Assembly (NCBI GenBank): GCA_934454635.1
Contig: CAKSFR010000002.1
Span: 1-64,000 of the forward strand
DNA length: 64,000 nt
Source: an uncultured Ruminiclostridium sp.
GTDB lineage: Bacteria > Bacillota > Clostridia > Oscillospirales > Ruminococcaceae
Direction of reading: 5' to 3'
Part shown: piece after piece, positions 43,426-51,529 of the stretch
Numbering within the stretch: the first letter of the stretch is position 1
Layout: every line of letters starts with the position of its first letter
The notes under the pieces: generated by a model
What the model saw: the letters and a program-made list of their open reading frames with translations, nothing else
Database searches by the model: none
Told to the model about the DNA's origin: nothing
Made by a program: the position numbers and the translations under genes

Positions 43426-44679
43426 ATGTCGGATAAAACCGTTTCGCTGTTCGATAAATTTGACGGCGGCGCAAAAGTCCATACCGTTACGGCGAAAAAG
43501 CCCCGTAAGCAGAAGTCTATCTACGGCGACCAGCTTCTCTGCCTGTTGACTCTGCTCGGACTTGGCGTGTGGCAGAGCGGCTGGCGCGCGCTCGTTATCG
43601 CGTTGATATGCGTTGTGACCTGTATGCTTTCGGACGCGCTTTTCTGCCGAATGACAAAGAAAACCTATAACCCGAAAGACCTTTCGACCCTTGCGGCGGG
43701 ACTTTGCATCGCTCTGATGATGCCCGCCTCGGTTCACTACGGAATAGTTGTCGGCGGAGGGCTGCTCGCTATGGGACTGAAGCACATTTTCGGCGGAAAG
43801 GATAACTATATCTTTAACCCGACCGCCGCCGCGATAGCCTTTCTGATAATCTGTTTCCCGCAGGATATGCTGCTTTATCCGGGGCGCAGCGTCCAGCCGC
43901 CGGTTTTCGGCGCTGTCGGCTCGGATCAGCTTGTTTCGGGTATAGAAAGCTACCTGTTAAAGCTCGGCACGGCGCCAAGCGTTTCGCTTCAGGACATTCT
44001 TATCGGAAATTACGTCGGACCGCTCGGAACAACTCACTTTCTTGTGCTTGCCGTATGCGGCGTCTGCCTGCTTGCGCGGCGCTCGTCGTCGCTGCTCGTA
44101 ACCCTTTCGGGTCTTGGGTCGTACTGTGCGCTGACCGCGCTTTTTCCCGTGTATAACAGTATCGGCGACACTCTCGCGCTTGAGCTTATCGGCGGATATC
44201 TGCTTTTCGGCTTTGTTTTTCTTGCGGGCGACCCCCAGACTGCGCCGAAAACCCCTGCGGGGAAAATCGCTTACGGACTTATAATAGGTATCGTCGGCTG
44301 TCTTTTCCGCCACTTCGGAAAAGTAGAAGGCTCGTTCCTTTTCGTTTTGCTTATCGCTAACGCGCTTTCGCTTCACCTCGATACCGTCTGCGCGTCGGCA
44401 GGCGTACAGCTAAAGCGAATGTTCTCATATCTGTTCAGAAATATGGGCAGATACGAACGGCTGCGCGAAAGCGCAAAGGACGGCGGTGGTAAGCGCCTTT
44501 CCGATACTATGGAAATTATTGTTCCACCGACCAATTATAATATGCCGCCAATTGACAATAAGGTCACAAAAATAAAGCGAAAAAAGGCGAATTTGTTCGA
44601 GCGATACGCCGAAACTATTAAAATAAAGCGCAAGAAACAACAGGCGCAGGCGCGTAAAAACGAGCGAAAAGGGAAATAA
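43426..44679 (+). CDS. RnfD/NqrB-like membrane protein lacking the flavin Thr
   Basis: A 417-residue, roughly ten-helix protein of the RnfD/NqrB family, recognisable from HIFGGKDNYIFNPTAAAIAF near 120 and ILIGNYVGPLG near 190. In the family the segment between these carries a Thr (SATPL-like) that covalently binds FMN; here it reads SGIES (171-175), with no Thr. The last 50 residues are strongly basic (KIKRKKQQAQARKNERKGK). It is the first of a three-gene set D-E-A with no RnfC, G or B. It may form a membrane scaffold or transporter derived from Rnf rather than an electron-transfer pump; that is inference. Confidence 0.8.
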   Translation: MSDKTVSLFDKFDGGAKVHTVTAKKPRKQKSIYGDQLLCLLTLLGLGVWQSGWRALVIALICVVTCMLSDALFCRMTKKTYNPKDLSTLAAGLCIALMMPASVHYGIVVGGGLLAMGLKHIFGGKDNYIFNPTAAAIAFLIICFPQDMLLYPGRSVQPPVFGAVGSDQLVSGIESYLLKLGTAPSVSLQDILIGNYVGPLGTTHFLVLAVCGVCLLARRSSSLLVTLSGLGSYCALTALFPVYNSIGDTLALELIGGYLLFGFVFLAGDPQTAPKTPAGKIAYGLIIGIVGCLFRHFGKVEGSFLFVLLIANALSLHLDTVCASAGVQLKRMFSYLFRNMGRYERLRESAKDGGGKRLSDTMEIIVPPTNYNMPPIDNKVTKIKRKKANLFERYAETIKIKRKKQQAQARKNERKGK

Positions 44680-44681
44680 TC

Positions 44682-45587
44682 ATGGAACAGAAGAAAATCA
44701 GCCTGCGCGACGGGCTTTTTAAACAAAATATCGTGTTCATGAGCGGTCTGCTTGTCGCGCCCGTTATTGCCTGCGCAAATACGCTTATGAAAAGCCTTGC
44801 CGTATGCGTGGTGTTCTCGCTTGTGTCGTTTCTGACGATACTCGTCTGCCGCGCGGTTCCGCGCAAGATCGCGTATACTCTGCGTGTAATTATATACTGT
44901 TTAGCCGCTTCGTTGATCTATATCCCCGTAATGCTGTTCACAAGGTCGCTTTTCGGAGAACAGCTTGTTGCGTCGGCGGGAGTGTATCTGCCTATCCTCG
45001 TGACAAACTCGCTTATTCTCTCAAAGACCGAGTCGCGCTTTTACGGCGAACCGATAAACGACATGATACTGGACAGCGCGGTGTTCATTCTCGGCTTCGA
45101 CATTTCCTGCATATTTATCGGAGCGCTGCGCGAGCTTATCGCGAACAGCACCCTCGGAGGGCTTTATATCCCCATGCCGTTTACGGTTCCCGCGCTTGAA
45201 ACGACGTTTGGAGGATTTCTGACGGTCGGCGTTTTTGCGGGACTTTTCCGCGGTGTATATAACCGCCGAAAGGCAAAGCTGCTTGAACCCGAGGAGGACG
45301 GCGACGAAGAATCCCTCGCGGAATACGCCGAGGATATGGGCGAATTTCTTACGGGTAAAAAGCACTCGGAGCCTGAAATGATAAAAATATATAAAGCTCC
45401 GAAGAAAAAGCGCAGAAAACAGCCCGAGGCGGAGGAAAAGCCGCCCGAAAACCTTATGGATATGACGTTCCGCGACAATACCGATGTTCTCGCGGAATTT
45501 GAAGCGATCGTTTCGGGCGCTTCAGAAGCGGAGGAAAAACCGTTCGGCGAACCCGAAGCCGCCGAAGAGGAGGGGCATGACGAATGA
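44682..45587 (+). CDS. RnfE/NqrD-like membrane protein with acidic C-terminal tail
   Basis: A 301-residue protein. Residues 1-200 match RnfE/NqrD with six helices. One membrane [2Fe-2S] ligand position is kept (Cys31 in VIACANTL) and the other is Ser110 in VTNSLILSKTES, where the family has NC followed by I/V-L/M-GR. Residues 205-301 form a charged extension (EEDGDEESLAEYAEDM, PKKKRRKQPEAEEK) absent from normal RnfE. It follows the D gene by 2 nt and overlaps the A gene by 4 nt. No cluster is expected to form as in Rnf. Confidence 0.8.
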   Translation: MEQKKISLRDGLFKQNIVFMSGLLVAPVIACANTLMKSLAVCVVFSLVSFLTILVCRAVPRKIAYTLRVIIYCLAASLIYIPVMLFTRSLFGEQLVASAGVYLPILVTNSLILSKTESRFYGEPINDMILDSAVFILGFDISCIFIGALRELIANSTLGGLYIPMPFTVPALETTFGGFLTVGVFAGLFRGVYNRRKAKLLEPEEDGDEESLAEYAEDMGEFLTGKKHSEPEMIKIYKAPKKKRRKQPEAEEKPPENLMDMTFRDNTDVLAEFEAIVSGASEAEEKPFGEPEAAEEEGHDE

Positions 45588-46180
45588 GCGTTTTTATGAA
45601 CATCATATCCGCCGCGCTTCTGGCGGTGTTTATCCAGAATCTTATATTTGAACGTGCGCTCGGCGTAAACGTCCTGCTGTATGCTTCGCGAAATCGCGAA
45701 CACGTTTTTGGCTTCTCCGTCGCAATAACCTATGTAACGACAATTTCAGCCGCAATAATCTACGGCTTCGACAAGCTCTTTTCGGGCAATGAATATTACG
45801 GTGTGTTTATGCCGATTTTGTATATTTTTATCGTCAGCGCGGTGTACGTCCTTACGCTCGTGGTGATATGGCGGTTCTTCCCCAAGGCTTTTAAGAGCCT
45901 GAAAAAATATGTTCACCTTTCCGTGTTCAACTGCTCGGTAATCGGCGCGCTTTTCCTCTGTTCACAGCAGGGAAACGACATTTTTTCGTATATCGGCTAC
46001 GGCTTCGGCACGGGAATAGGCTTTCTTATTGCGGCTTATCTGCTCTACATTGCGTCCGAGCGGCTCAACTCGCCGCTTGTTCCCGCAGCTTTCCGCGGCT
46101 TTCCGATAATGATCGTATACGTCGGGATACTTTCGCTTGCGCTTTATGCTTTCGCGGGATATTCCACGGCGTCCGTCTGA
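45584..46180 (+). CDS. RnfA/NqrE-like membrane protein
   Basis: A 198-residue six-helix protein of the RnfA/NqrE family (VFIQNLIFERALG near 15; SPLVPAAFRGFPIMIVYVG near 165). Of the two conserved Cys, the first position is Asn29 (LGVN instead of LGxC) and the second is kept as Cys117 (VFNCSVIG). It starts inside the E gene (ATGA overlap). Together with its partner each subunit has lost one cluster ligand. Confidence 0.82.
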   Translation: MSVFMNIISAALLAVFIQNLIFERALGVNVLLYASRNREHVFGFSVAITYVTTISAAIIYGFDKLFSGNEYYGVFMPILYIFIVSAVYVLTLVVIWRFFPKAFKSLKKYVHLSVFNCSVIGALFLCSQQGNDIFSYIGYGFGTGIGFLIAAYLLYIASERLNSPLVPAAFRGFPIMIVYVGILSLALYAFAGYSTASV

Positions 46181-46219
46181 ACGATCCGATTTCAAATAAA
46201 AAAGAGAGGAGCGACCGCC

Positions 46220-47425
46220 TTGGCTTACAGAAATAAATACGGGCGTAAAATAAAGCGCACGAAAAATCTGTACCGCAAGAAAAAGACAAAAGCGCAGAAA
46301 ATTCTCGGAACAGTGTTCCTTATTATAATAATACTGGCGATATTTTTCCTCGGTTTCTGCCTCGGAAAGCCGCTTCTTGAATTTCTTGAGAAAAATGCGA
46401 ACCGCGAAGAGCCGCAGTGGACTCCGCCGACCGTTTCGACCTCTTCCGAACCGCAGATCTCCGATGAACAGTCCGAAATGCAGACGTCCGCGCCCGAAAC
46501 CGAACCTGAAACCGCGCCGGAACAGGCGGCAGAGAATGTAAGCACGGAGTTCTGCGCCGTGACAGCGCCGTCAAGCGCGCTTTCAAACACGACCTCTCTT
46601 GCGGCGTTTGCGGCGAAGTCGAAAAGCGAGGGCTACAGCGCAGCCGTTGTCGTGCTAAAGGACAAAAACGGCGTGATAAGGTACGCCTCGGAGCTTGAGC
46701 TGCTGAAAGACCGCGGCGAGCTTGTTTCGGGCACTCTCCGCGCAGGGGAAATAGTAAAAACGCTTGAGGATAACGGACTTACGGCGATTGCGGCAATATC
46801 AGTGCTTGAGGACGACGCAGGCTGTAAGGAGTTCCCCGACATGAGCTTCAAGATAAACGACGGGTCGGATATGTCGTGGCTGGATTATTACACGACAGGC
46901 TCGGCGCTGCGCTGGGCGAATCCCGAAAGCGAAGCGGCAATTTCCTATAACGAAGCGATAATTTCCGAGCTGAAGGCTGCGGGATTTTCCGAAATACTGC
47001 TCACGGGGCTTGTTTTCCCCGACCTTCAGAACTACGACAGGCAGTATATCGACGCGCGGTACTTCTCCGCCGACCGATATAAAATGCTCGAACCGCTCGT
47101 TCCCGACGGGGCGTATGTCGAAATGAAAGCGTCCGACATTATCGCGGAGGAATACGGGCGTACCGCAGAGCTTCTAAAAGACCGCGCTTTTCTGAAAAAC
47201 AAGCAGCTTGTCGTGCGTATCGACAGAAGCAGCTTTACCGCGGAAGCGGGCTATCCCGCAGAGGCTGTCGGGCTTGTTGAGGACGTTCTCGCGCGGGCGA
47301 ACGCCGCGACTGCGGGACTTACGGTAATACCCGCTGTCGAAAGCGATGATTTTACCGCGGAGGAGCTTTCAGCCGTAAAGAACAGCCTCGAAAAAGCGGG
47401 ATATAAGGCGTGTTTTGTACGCTGA
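46220..47425 (+). CDS. Membrane-anchored GH18/DUF4015-like protein
   Basis: A 401-residue protein starting at TTG (46220) with AGAGAGGAG nine nt upstream. A very basic N-terminus (RNKYGRKIKRTKNLYRKKK) precedes one membrane helix near 28-50, then a Ser/Glu/Pro linker to 110, then a TIM-barrel-like domain (120-400) resembling putative glycosyl hydrolases of the DUF4015 type (AAVVVLKDKNGVIRYAS near 137, SWLDYYTTGSALRWANPES near 215, GFSEILLTGLVFPDL near 255). It lies 39 nt after the RnfA-like gene and is probably co-transcribed, suggesting a surface partner of the membrane trio. Confidence 0.68.
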   Translation: MAYRNKYGRKIKRTKNLYRKKKTKAQKILGTVFLIIIILAIFFLGFCLGKPLLEFLEKNANREEPQWTPPTVSTSSEPQISDEQSEMQTSAPETEPETAPEQAAENVSTEFCAVTAPSSALSNTTSLAAFAAKSKSEGYSAAVVVLKDKNGVIRYASELELLKDRGELVSGTLRAGEIVKTLEDNGLTAIAAISVLEDDAGCKEFPDMSFKINDGSDMSWLDYYTTGSALRWANPESEAAISYNEAIISELKAAGFSEILLTGLVFPDLQNYDRQYIDARYFSADRYKMLEPLVPDGAYVEMKASDIIAEEYGRTAELLKDRAFLKNKQLVVRIDRSSFTAEAGYPAEAVGLVEDVLARANAATAGLTVIPAVESDDFTAEELSAVKNSLEKAGYKACFVR

Positions 47426-47457
47426 ATGTAAAAATTAAGTGAAATGTAAAAAAATTC

Positions 47458-47486
47458 TTGCAATTAACTCGGTTTTGTAGTATACT
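47458..47486 (+). promoter_or_regulatory. yajC promoter
   Basis: TTGCAA (47458-47463), 17-bp spacer, TATACT (47481-47486); GAAAGGA follows before the yajC ATG. Confidence 0.78.
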
Positions 47487-47531
47487 GAAAAAGTAAATTT
47501 TATTCAACGGAAAAGGAAAGGACAAACAGAA

Positions 47532-47888
47532 ATGAATTTTATGACTCTCCTCACGGCTGCTACGGCAGATACAACCGGCACAAATCAGACAGCTTCAATT
47601 CTTGTTACGATAGTTCCGCTCGTAGCAATGATTGCTATTTTCTATTTTCTTATTATCCGCCCCGAAAAGAAGCGCTCGAAGAAGATGAAGGAAATGCTCG
47701 ACAACTTACAGGTCGCCGACGAGGTTGTTACCACAGGCGGAATTATCGGACGCGTGCTTAAAGTTACCGACGATACCGTTCTGCTTGAAACGGGAAGCGA
47801 CCGTACAAGAATCCGTATTCTGCGCAGCTCTATCGCGGAAAATCGCACTACACATGACGATGTTGCAACGGTAACTATCAAAAAGTAA
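47532..47888 (+). CDS. yajC: Preprotein translocase subunit YajC
   Basis: A 118-residue single-pass membrane protein associated with the SecDF part of the Sec translocon. The helix is near 22-42, directly followed by the family signature FLIIRPEKKRSKKMKEML and then GGIIGRVLKVTDDTVLLETG. Length and layout are typical. Usual neighbours (tgt, secD/F) are absent. Own promoter and terminator. Confidence 0.93.
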   Translation: MNFMTLLTAATADTTGTNQTASILVTIVPLVAMIAIFYFLIIRPEKKRSKKMKEMLDNLQVADEVVTTGGIIGRVLKVTDDTVLLETGSDRTRIRILRSSIAENRTTHDDVATVTIKK

Positions 47889-47967
47889 AAATTGTATTTT
47901 GACGCGGATATACTTAAGGTATATCTGACCGATATTATACGATAAGGCTATTTTAAGACGGTAAAAC

Positions 47968-48010
47968 CGCCCCGCAACATTTTTTTTGCTGCGGGGCGTT
48001 GTTATATTTA
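47968..48010 (+). terminator. yajC terminator
   Basis: CGCCCCGCA (47968-47976) pairs perfectly with TGCGGGGCG (47990-47998), followed by TTGTTATATTT. Confidence 0.78.
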
Positions 48011-48066
48011 TCGAAAAAAAGAAGAAAATAAAGGCAGAACCGCACAAGCAGGAAAGGAAGAGAACT

Positions 48067-49830
48067 ATGAGAAAAACAAAAATTGTATGTACAATGGGTC
48101 CGTCAACGGCGGACGACAATGTGCTTCGCGAGCTTATGCGCAGCGGCATGGACGTTGCGCGCCAGAACTTTTCACACGGCGACCATAAGAGCCACAAGGC
48201 GGTCTTTGAACAGGTAAAGCGTATCCGCGAGGAGCTTGACCTGCCCGTCGCGTCGCTGCTTGACACAAAGGGCCCCGAGGTGCGCGTAAAGCTGTTCAAA
48301 AACGGGAAGGTAAAGCTCGAAAACGACAGCGTTTTCACGCTCACGACGCGCGAAGTAGAGGGAACGGAAGAAATCGTGTCGATAACCTATAAAAATCTTG
48401 CGCAGGATATCGACGTCGGCACAAAAATTCTCGTCGACGACGGGCTTATCGAAATGAAAGTCCTCGAAATCGAGAATAAGCCCGACGGCTGCGATATTCA
48501 CTGCAAGGTCGTTCACGGAGGTTGGCTCTCAAACAACAAGAGCTGCAATTTCCCCGGCGTGAAGCTTTCTATGCCGTACCTCAGCGAGCGTGACGAGAGC
48601 GATATCCTTTTCGGTATCGAAATGGGATTCGACTTTATCGCGGCGTCGTTCGTGACCTGCGACGAGGACATTCTCTCTATCCGTAAAATTCTCGAAGAGC
48701 ACGGCGGAAATGATATAAAAATAATCGCGAAAATCGAAAATCAGGGCGGCGTTGACAATATCGAGGATATTCTCCGCGTTTCCGACGGAATCATGGTCGC
48801 GCGCGGCGATATGGGCGTTGAAATTCCGTTTGAGGAAATTCCGCGTATTCAGAAAATGCTTATTGAAAAAGGTTATCGCGCGGGCAAGCAGGTAATTACG
48901 GCAACGCAGATGCTCGACTCTATGATAAAGAATCCGCGTCCGACGCGTGCGGAAATAACCGACGTTGCGAACGCTATTTACGACGGCACGAGCGCAATTA
49001 TGCTTTCGGGCGAAACGGCGGCGGGGCTGTATCCCGTCGAGGCAGTTCAGACAATGGCGAAAATCGCCGAAACGACCGAAAAGGATATCAATTATTCCAA
49101 GCGTTTCCGCGACCGTCACGAAATTGCGGGAGAAAATGTCACAAACGCGATTTCTCACGCAACGGTAACGACCGCGCTCGACCTTAACGCAAAGGCAATT
49201 CTAACTGTAACAAAAACGGGCAGCACGGCGAAGTTCCTCTCAAAATTCCGTCCGAACCGCGCTATTTTGAGCTGCACCACCAGCGAACGCACATGGCGGC
49301 AGCTTAATCTGAGCTGGGGCGTTGTTCCGCTTATGGCGCAGGAAAAATCCAGCACCGACGAGCTTTTCACTCACGCGGTGGAGTGCGCGTGCAGCAAGGG
49401 ATATCTTGACACGGGCGACCTCGTTGTTATCACGGCGGGCGTTCCGCTCGGCGTTTCGGGTACGACGAACCTGATGAAGGTTCACGTTGTCGGCAACGTT
49501 CTCGTTTCGGGAACGGGCATTACCGAAAAGACGGTGACCGCGCCGCTTTGCGTGGCGAAAAACGCCGAGGACGCGCGCAGGCACTTCGCGAACGGGGATA
49601 TACTTGTAATTTCCGAGACCGACAACGAAATTATGCAGCTTCTGCGCTCTGCAAGCGGAATTATCGTTGAAAAGGACGGTCTTTCGAGCCATGCGGCGGT
49701 TGTCGGGCTTTCGCTTGATATTCCCGTAATCATCGGTGCAACGAATGCGACCTCAATTCTCAAAAGCGGCACGACGGTAACTATCGACGCGCGCAAGGGT
49801 GTTGTCACGGCGGATAAGGCTGTGGATTAA
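48067..49830 (+). CDS. pyk: Pyruvate kinase with C-terminal PEP-utiliser swivel domain
   Basis: A 587-residue enzyme making pyruvate and ATP from phosphoenolpyruvate. The N-terminus MRKTKIVCTMGPS, the substrate motif IIAKIENQGGVDNIEDIL near 220 with catalytic Lys, MVARGDMGVEIPFEEIP near 245 and the K+/effector domain to 470 are all present. Residues 475-587 add a phosphohistidine-like swivel domain (VEKDGLSSHAAVVGLSLDIP), as in Bacillus-type pyruvate kinases. The open frame extends 27 codons upstream, but AAAGGAAG sets the ATG at 48067. Confidence 0.95.
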   Translation: MRKTKIVCTMGPSTADDNVLRELMRSGMDVARQNFSHGDHKSHKAVFEQVKRIREELDLPVASLLDTKGPEVRVKLFKNGKVKLENDSVFTLTTREVEGTEEIVSITYKNLAQDIDVGTKILVDDGLIEMKVLEIENKPDGCDIHCKVVHGGWLSNNKSCNFPGVKLSMPYLSERDESDILFGIEMGFDFIAASFVTCDEDILSIRKILEEHGGNDIKIIAKIENQGGVDNIEDILRVSDGIMVARGDMGVEIPFEEIPRIQKMLIEKGYRAGKQVITATQMLDSMIKNPRPTRAEITDVANAIYDGTSAIMLSGETAAGLYPVEAVQTMAKIAETTEKDINYSKRFRDRHEIAGENVTNAISHATVTTALDLNAKAILTVTKTGSTAKFLSKFRPNRAILSCTTSERTWRQLNLSWGVVPLMAQEKSSTDELFTHAVECACSKGYLDTGDLVVITAGVPLGVSGTTNLMKVHVVGNVLVSGTGITEKTVTAPLCVAKNAEDARRHFANGDILVISETDNEIMQLLRSASGIIVEKDGLSSHAAVVGLSLDIPVIIGATNATSILKSGTTVTIDARKGVVTADKAVD

Positions 49831-49850
49831 TAAGGCGGATATATTCGGGC

Positions 49851-49878
49851 GCGGCGGCAGTCGAAAGACTGCCGCCGC
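49851..49878 (+). terminator. Hairpin after pyk
   Basis: A perfect 12-bp stem GCGGCGGCAGTC with loop GAAA, about 20 nt after the stop. No clean T-run directly follows (TTTT appears after 8 nt), so termination efficiency is uncertain. Confidence 0.6.
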
Positions 49879-50048
49879 GCGTGCGTTTTGGATATCGAGG
49901 CAATTTATTTGTGATGAAAAGTGAATAATACGAACAAAAAAGTGTGTGAGTTTTGGAATTTCTTACAAAATTTAAGTTTTCGTGTCTTTTTTTGCGCCTC
50001 GCGATTGTTATATAAAGTAGAAAGCTATACAGGAAAGGGAGTTTCACC

Positions 50049-50654
50049 ATGAAAAAGATGACAATTCTGGCTGCGGCGGCGCTCGCGCTGCTTTGCGGGT
50101 GTTCTTTGCGCGAAAATGAAGAGATAACAATGAACGCTGCGGCTAAGACTTCTGAGAAAAACGGCACAAGCTTCTGCGAATGCATAAGCTGCCTGCAAAA
50201 CAGGTATCTTTACTGCACATCTCTTGGTTTCTCGAATGCTTTCGTGACAATTGAGCCCGGCGACAATGTTTACTATGACACTGAGTCGGGGGTTTTTGTC
50301 GGGGATTTTTACTTATGTGTGCATGACAAAAACGGCAAAATTATCGGCGATACAGCGCTTCTTATTTCGGGCAATCCCGCGCAGCGTTTCACCCTCAAAT
50401 CGGACGAGGTCAGCGGAATGGTCACTCAATACGCCGCCTCGGACAGCACTGTTGCGGAATTTAAGATGGACGGGTTCAGCGCATTCTACCGCCTTTCACA
50501 TGACAAAGGCGCGGAAATTTTCCGCACGCCCGACGCGGCATACTTTTTCTGCGAAAACGACAGCTTTTCCGTGGAAGAATCGGCTGCGGGATTGGTTCTC
50601 GTCGGGGAAAAAGCGCGGATAACGTTTGACACCGAGAAGCTTACTGCGCAATAG
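50049..50654 (+). CDS. Small lipoprotein of unknown function
   Basis: A 201-residue lipoprotein: signal MKKMTILAAAALALL and lipobox CGC near 16-18. The mature part is mixed beta-rich sequence with a Cys pair region (SFCECISCLQNRYLYC) near 41-56. I recognise no family. GGAAAGGGAG precedes the ATG. Single gene between pyk and a repeat block; cloverleaf 12 begins 6 nt after its stop and may form the transcript 3' end. Confidence 0.72.
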   Translation: MKKMTILAAAALALLCGCSLRENEEITMNAAAKTSEKNGTSFCECISCLQNRYLYCTSLGFSNAFVTIEPGDNVYYDTESGVFVGDFYLCVHDKNGKIIGDTALLISGNPAQRFTLKSDEVSGMVTQYAASDSTVAEFKMDGFSAFYRLSHDKGAEIFRTPDAAYFFCENDSFSVEESAAGLVLVGEKARITFDTEKLTAQ

Positions 50655-50659
50655 TCGTG

Positions 50660-50760
50660 GCGCGGCGCCGCGGCTGCCCGCTTTGCGGGCAGCCGCGTAA
50701 GGGGCGGCGGCGAAGCCGCCGCCTGCCGCATTCGGCGAAGCCGAATGCGGCGCGCCGCGC
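50660..50760. repeat. Cloverleaf element 12
   Basis: Outer stem GCGCGGCGC (50660-50668) pairs with GCGCCGCGC (50752-50760). The arms are CGCGGCTGCCCGC/TTT loop (about 50669-50697), GGCGGCGGC/GAA loop (about 50703-50723) and GCCGCATTCGGC/GAA loop (about 50725-50751). Confidence 0.92.
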
Positions 50761-50770
50761 AGGTGCGTTT

Positions 50771-50943
50771 ATGCTATTTTTCAACCCTCCTATAGACAAC
50801 GTGTATAGGAAGATTCGCCGATTCTGTGAAGCGGTGTAGCCGCCGAAAAAGTCGTACAATACTGATTCCGTCAAAGCCGCCGGCTTTGGCATACCACTTT
50901 TTAAGCGGCAGTCGATATATAGACATTGTCTATATATTGATTA
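50771..50943. repeat. Repeat family B, copy 2
   Basis: The left part CTATTTTTCAACCCTCC, then CTATAGACAACG and AGGAAGATTCGCCG (50771-50863) matches 7817-7918. The right end TATATAGACA..TATATATTGATTA (50917-50943) matches the end of the 27026 fragment, which suggests this is the longest copy. Confidence 0.55.
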
Positions 50944-50964
50944 GGAATTAATATTACAGCGCTG

Positions 50965-51160
50965 CTCGTGCGGACGGCGGCGTTTTGCGGGGGGCGGAAG
51001 GGCAGAGCAAGTTGAAAGCCGCCCCGTTTGTGCGAAAAAAGAACAGCATACCAAAAGCGACCGCCTCCTGAGGGGGACGTCCTGCCGCTTCGCTCTGCGA
51101 ATCGTCTTTTCCGCCCCCTCGTCGGCGTCCGCCGCGGCTTTCTCCTTGACGCCGTATTTT
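50965..51160. repeat. Repeat modules F and G
   Basis: Module F at about 50975-51030 (CGGCGGCGTTTTGCGG, AAAGCCGCC), module G at about 51058-51152 (GACCGCCTCCTGAGG; GCCGCGGCTTTCTC). Same order and orientation as at 12-156 and 56572-56715. Confidence 0.65.
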
Positions 51161-51189
51161 CATGGTTTGCCTGACGCCGCCGTCCGTAC

Positions 51190-51285
51190 GGGGCGCGCGC
51201 GGGTTCGCGAAGCGAACCGCAGCGGCAGCTTCGCCGCCGCTGCGCGGATTTTGCGCTGCAAAGCAGCGCAAAATCCGCGCGCCCC
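51190..51285. repeat. Cloverleaf element 13
   Basis: Outer stem GGGGCGCGCG (51190-51199) pairs with CGCGCGCCCC (51276-51285). The arms are CGGGTTCGC/GAA loop, GCAGCGGC..GCCGCTGC around CAGCTTC (one mismatch) and GCGGATTTTGCGCTGC/AAA loop. Confidence 0.88.
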
Positions 51286-51391
51286 AACGACAGCGCATTA
51301 TCTATTTAGCCGTAAATACGGTGTAAAATTTCTGCGGTTTTGTAAAAAACGACAAAATTTGTGAAAACGCAAATTTTTTTAAAAAGATGTG

Positions 51392-51420
51392 TTGTGTTTT
51401 GCGGTGCGGTATGATATAAT
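51392..51420 (+). promoter_or_regulatory. Promoter of the first TrpX-type gene
   Basis: TTGTGT (51392-51397), 17-bp spacer, TATAAT (51415-51420). The 109-nt leader holds a small hairpin GGCGTTGCTGC..GCAGCGCC (51492-51513) before AAAGGAGA. No T-box or known riboswitch was recognised. Confidence 0.78.
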
Positions 51421-51529
51421 GACAACTAACGTGATACTTTCACGCGACAACACATATATGTTTTAAAGCACAATGGCAAATTAAGGCGTTGCTGCGCGGC
51501 AGCGCCGTGAACAAAAAGGAGACAAAAGT

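Noticed and set aside
47986..48066. 27-codon N-terminal extension of pyruvate kinase
   Set aside because: Begins inside the yajC terminator stem; the normal start with AAAGGAAG lies at 48067.
51421..51529. T-box or riboswitch in the leader of the TrpX-type gene
   Set aside because: No T-box core sequence, specifier loop or terminator/antiterminator pair was found; only one small hairpin.
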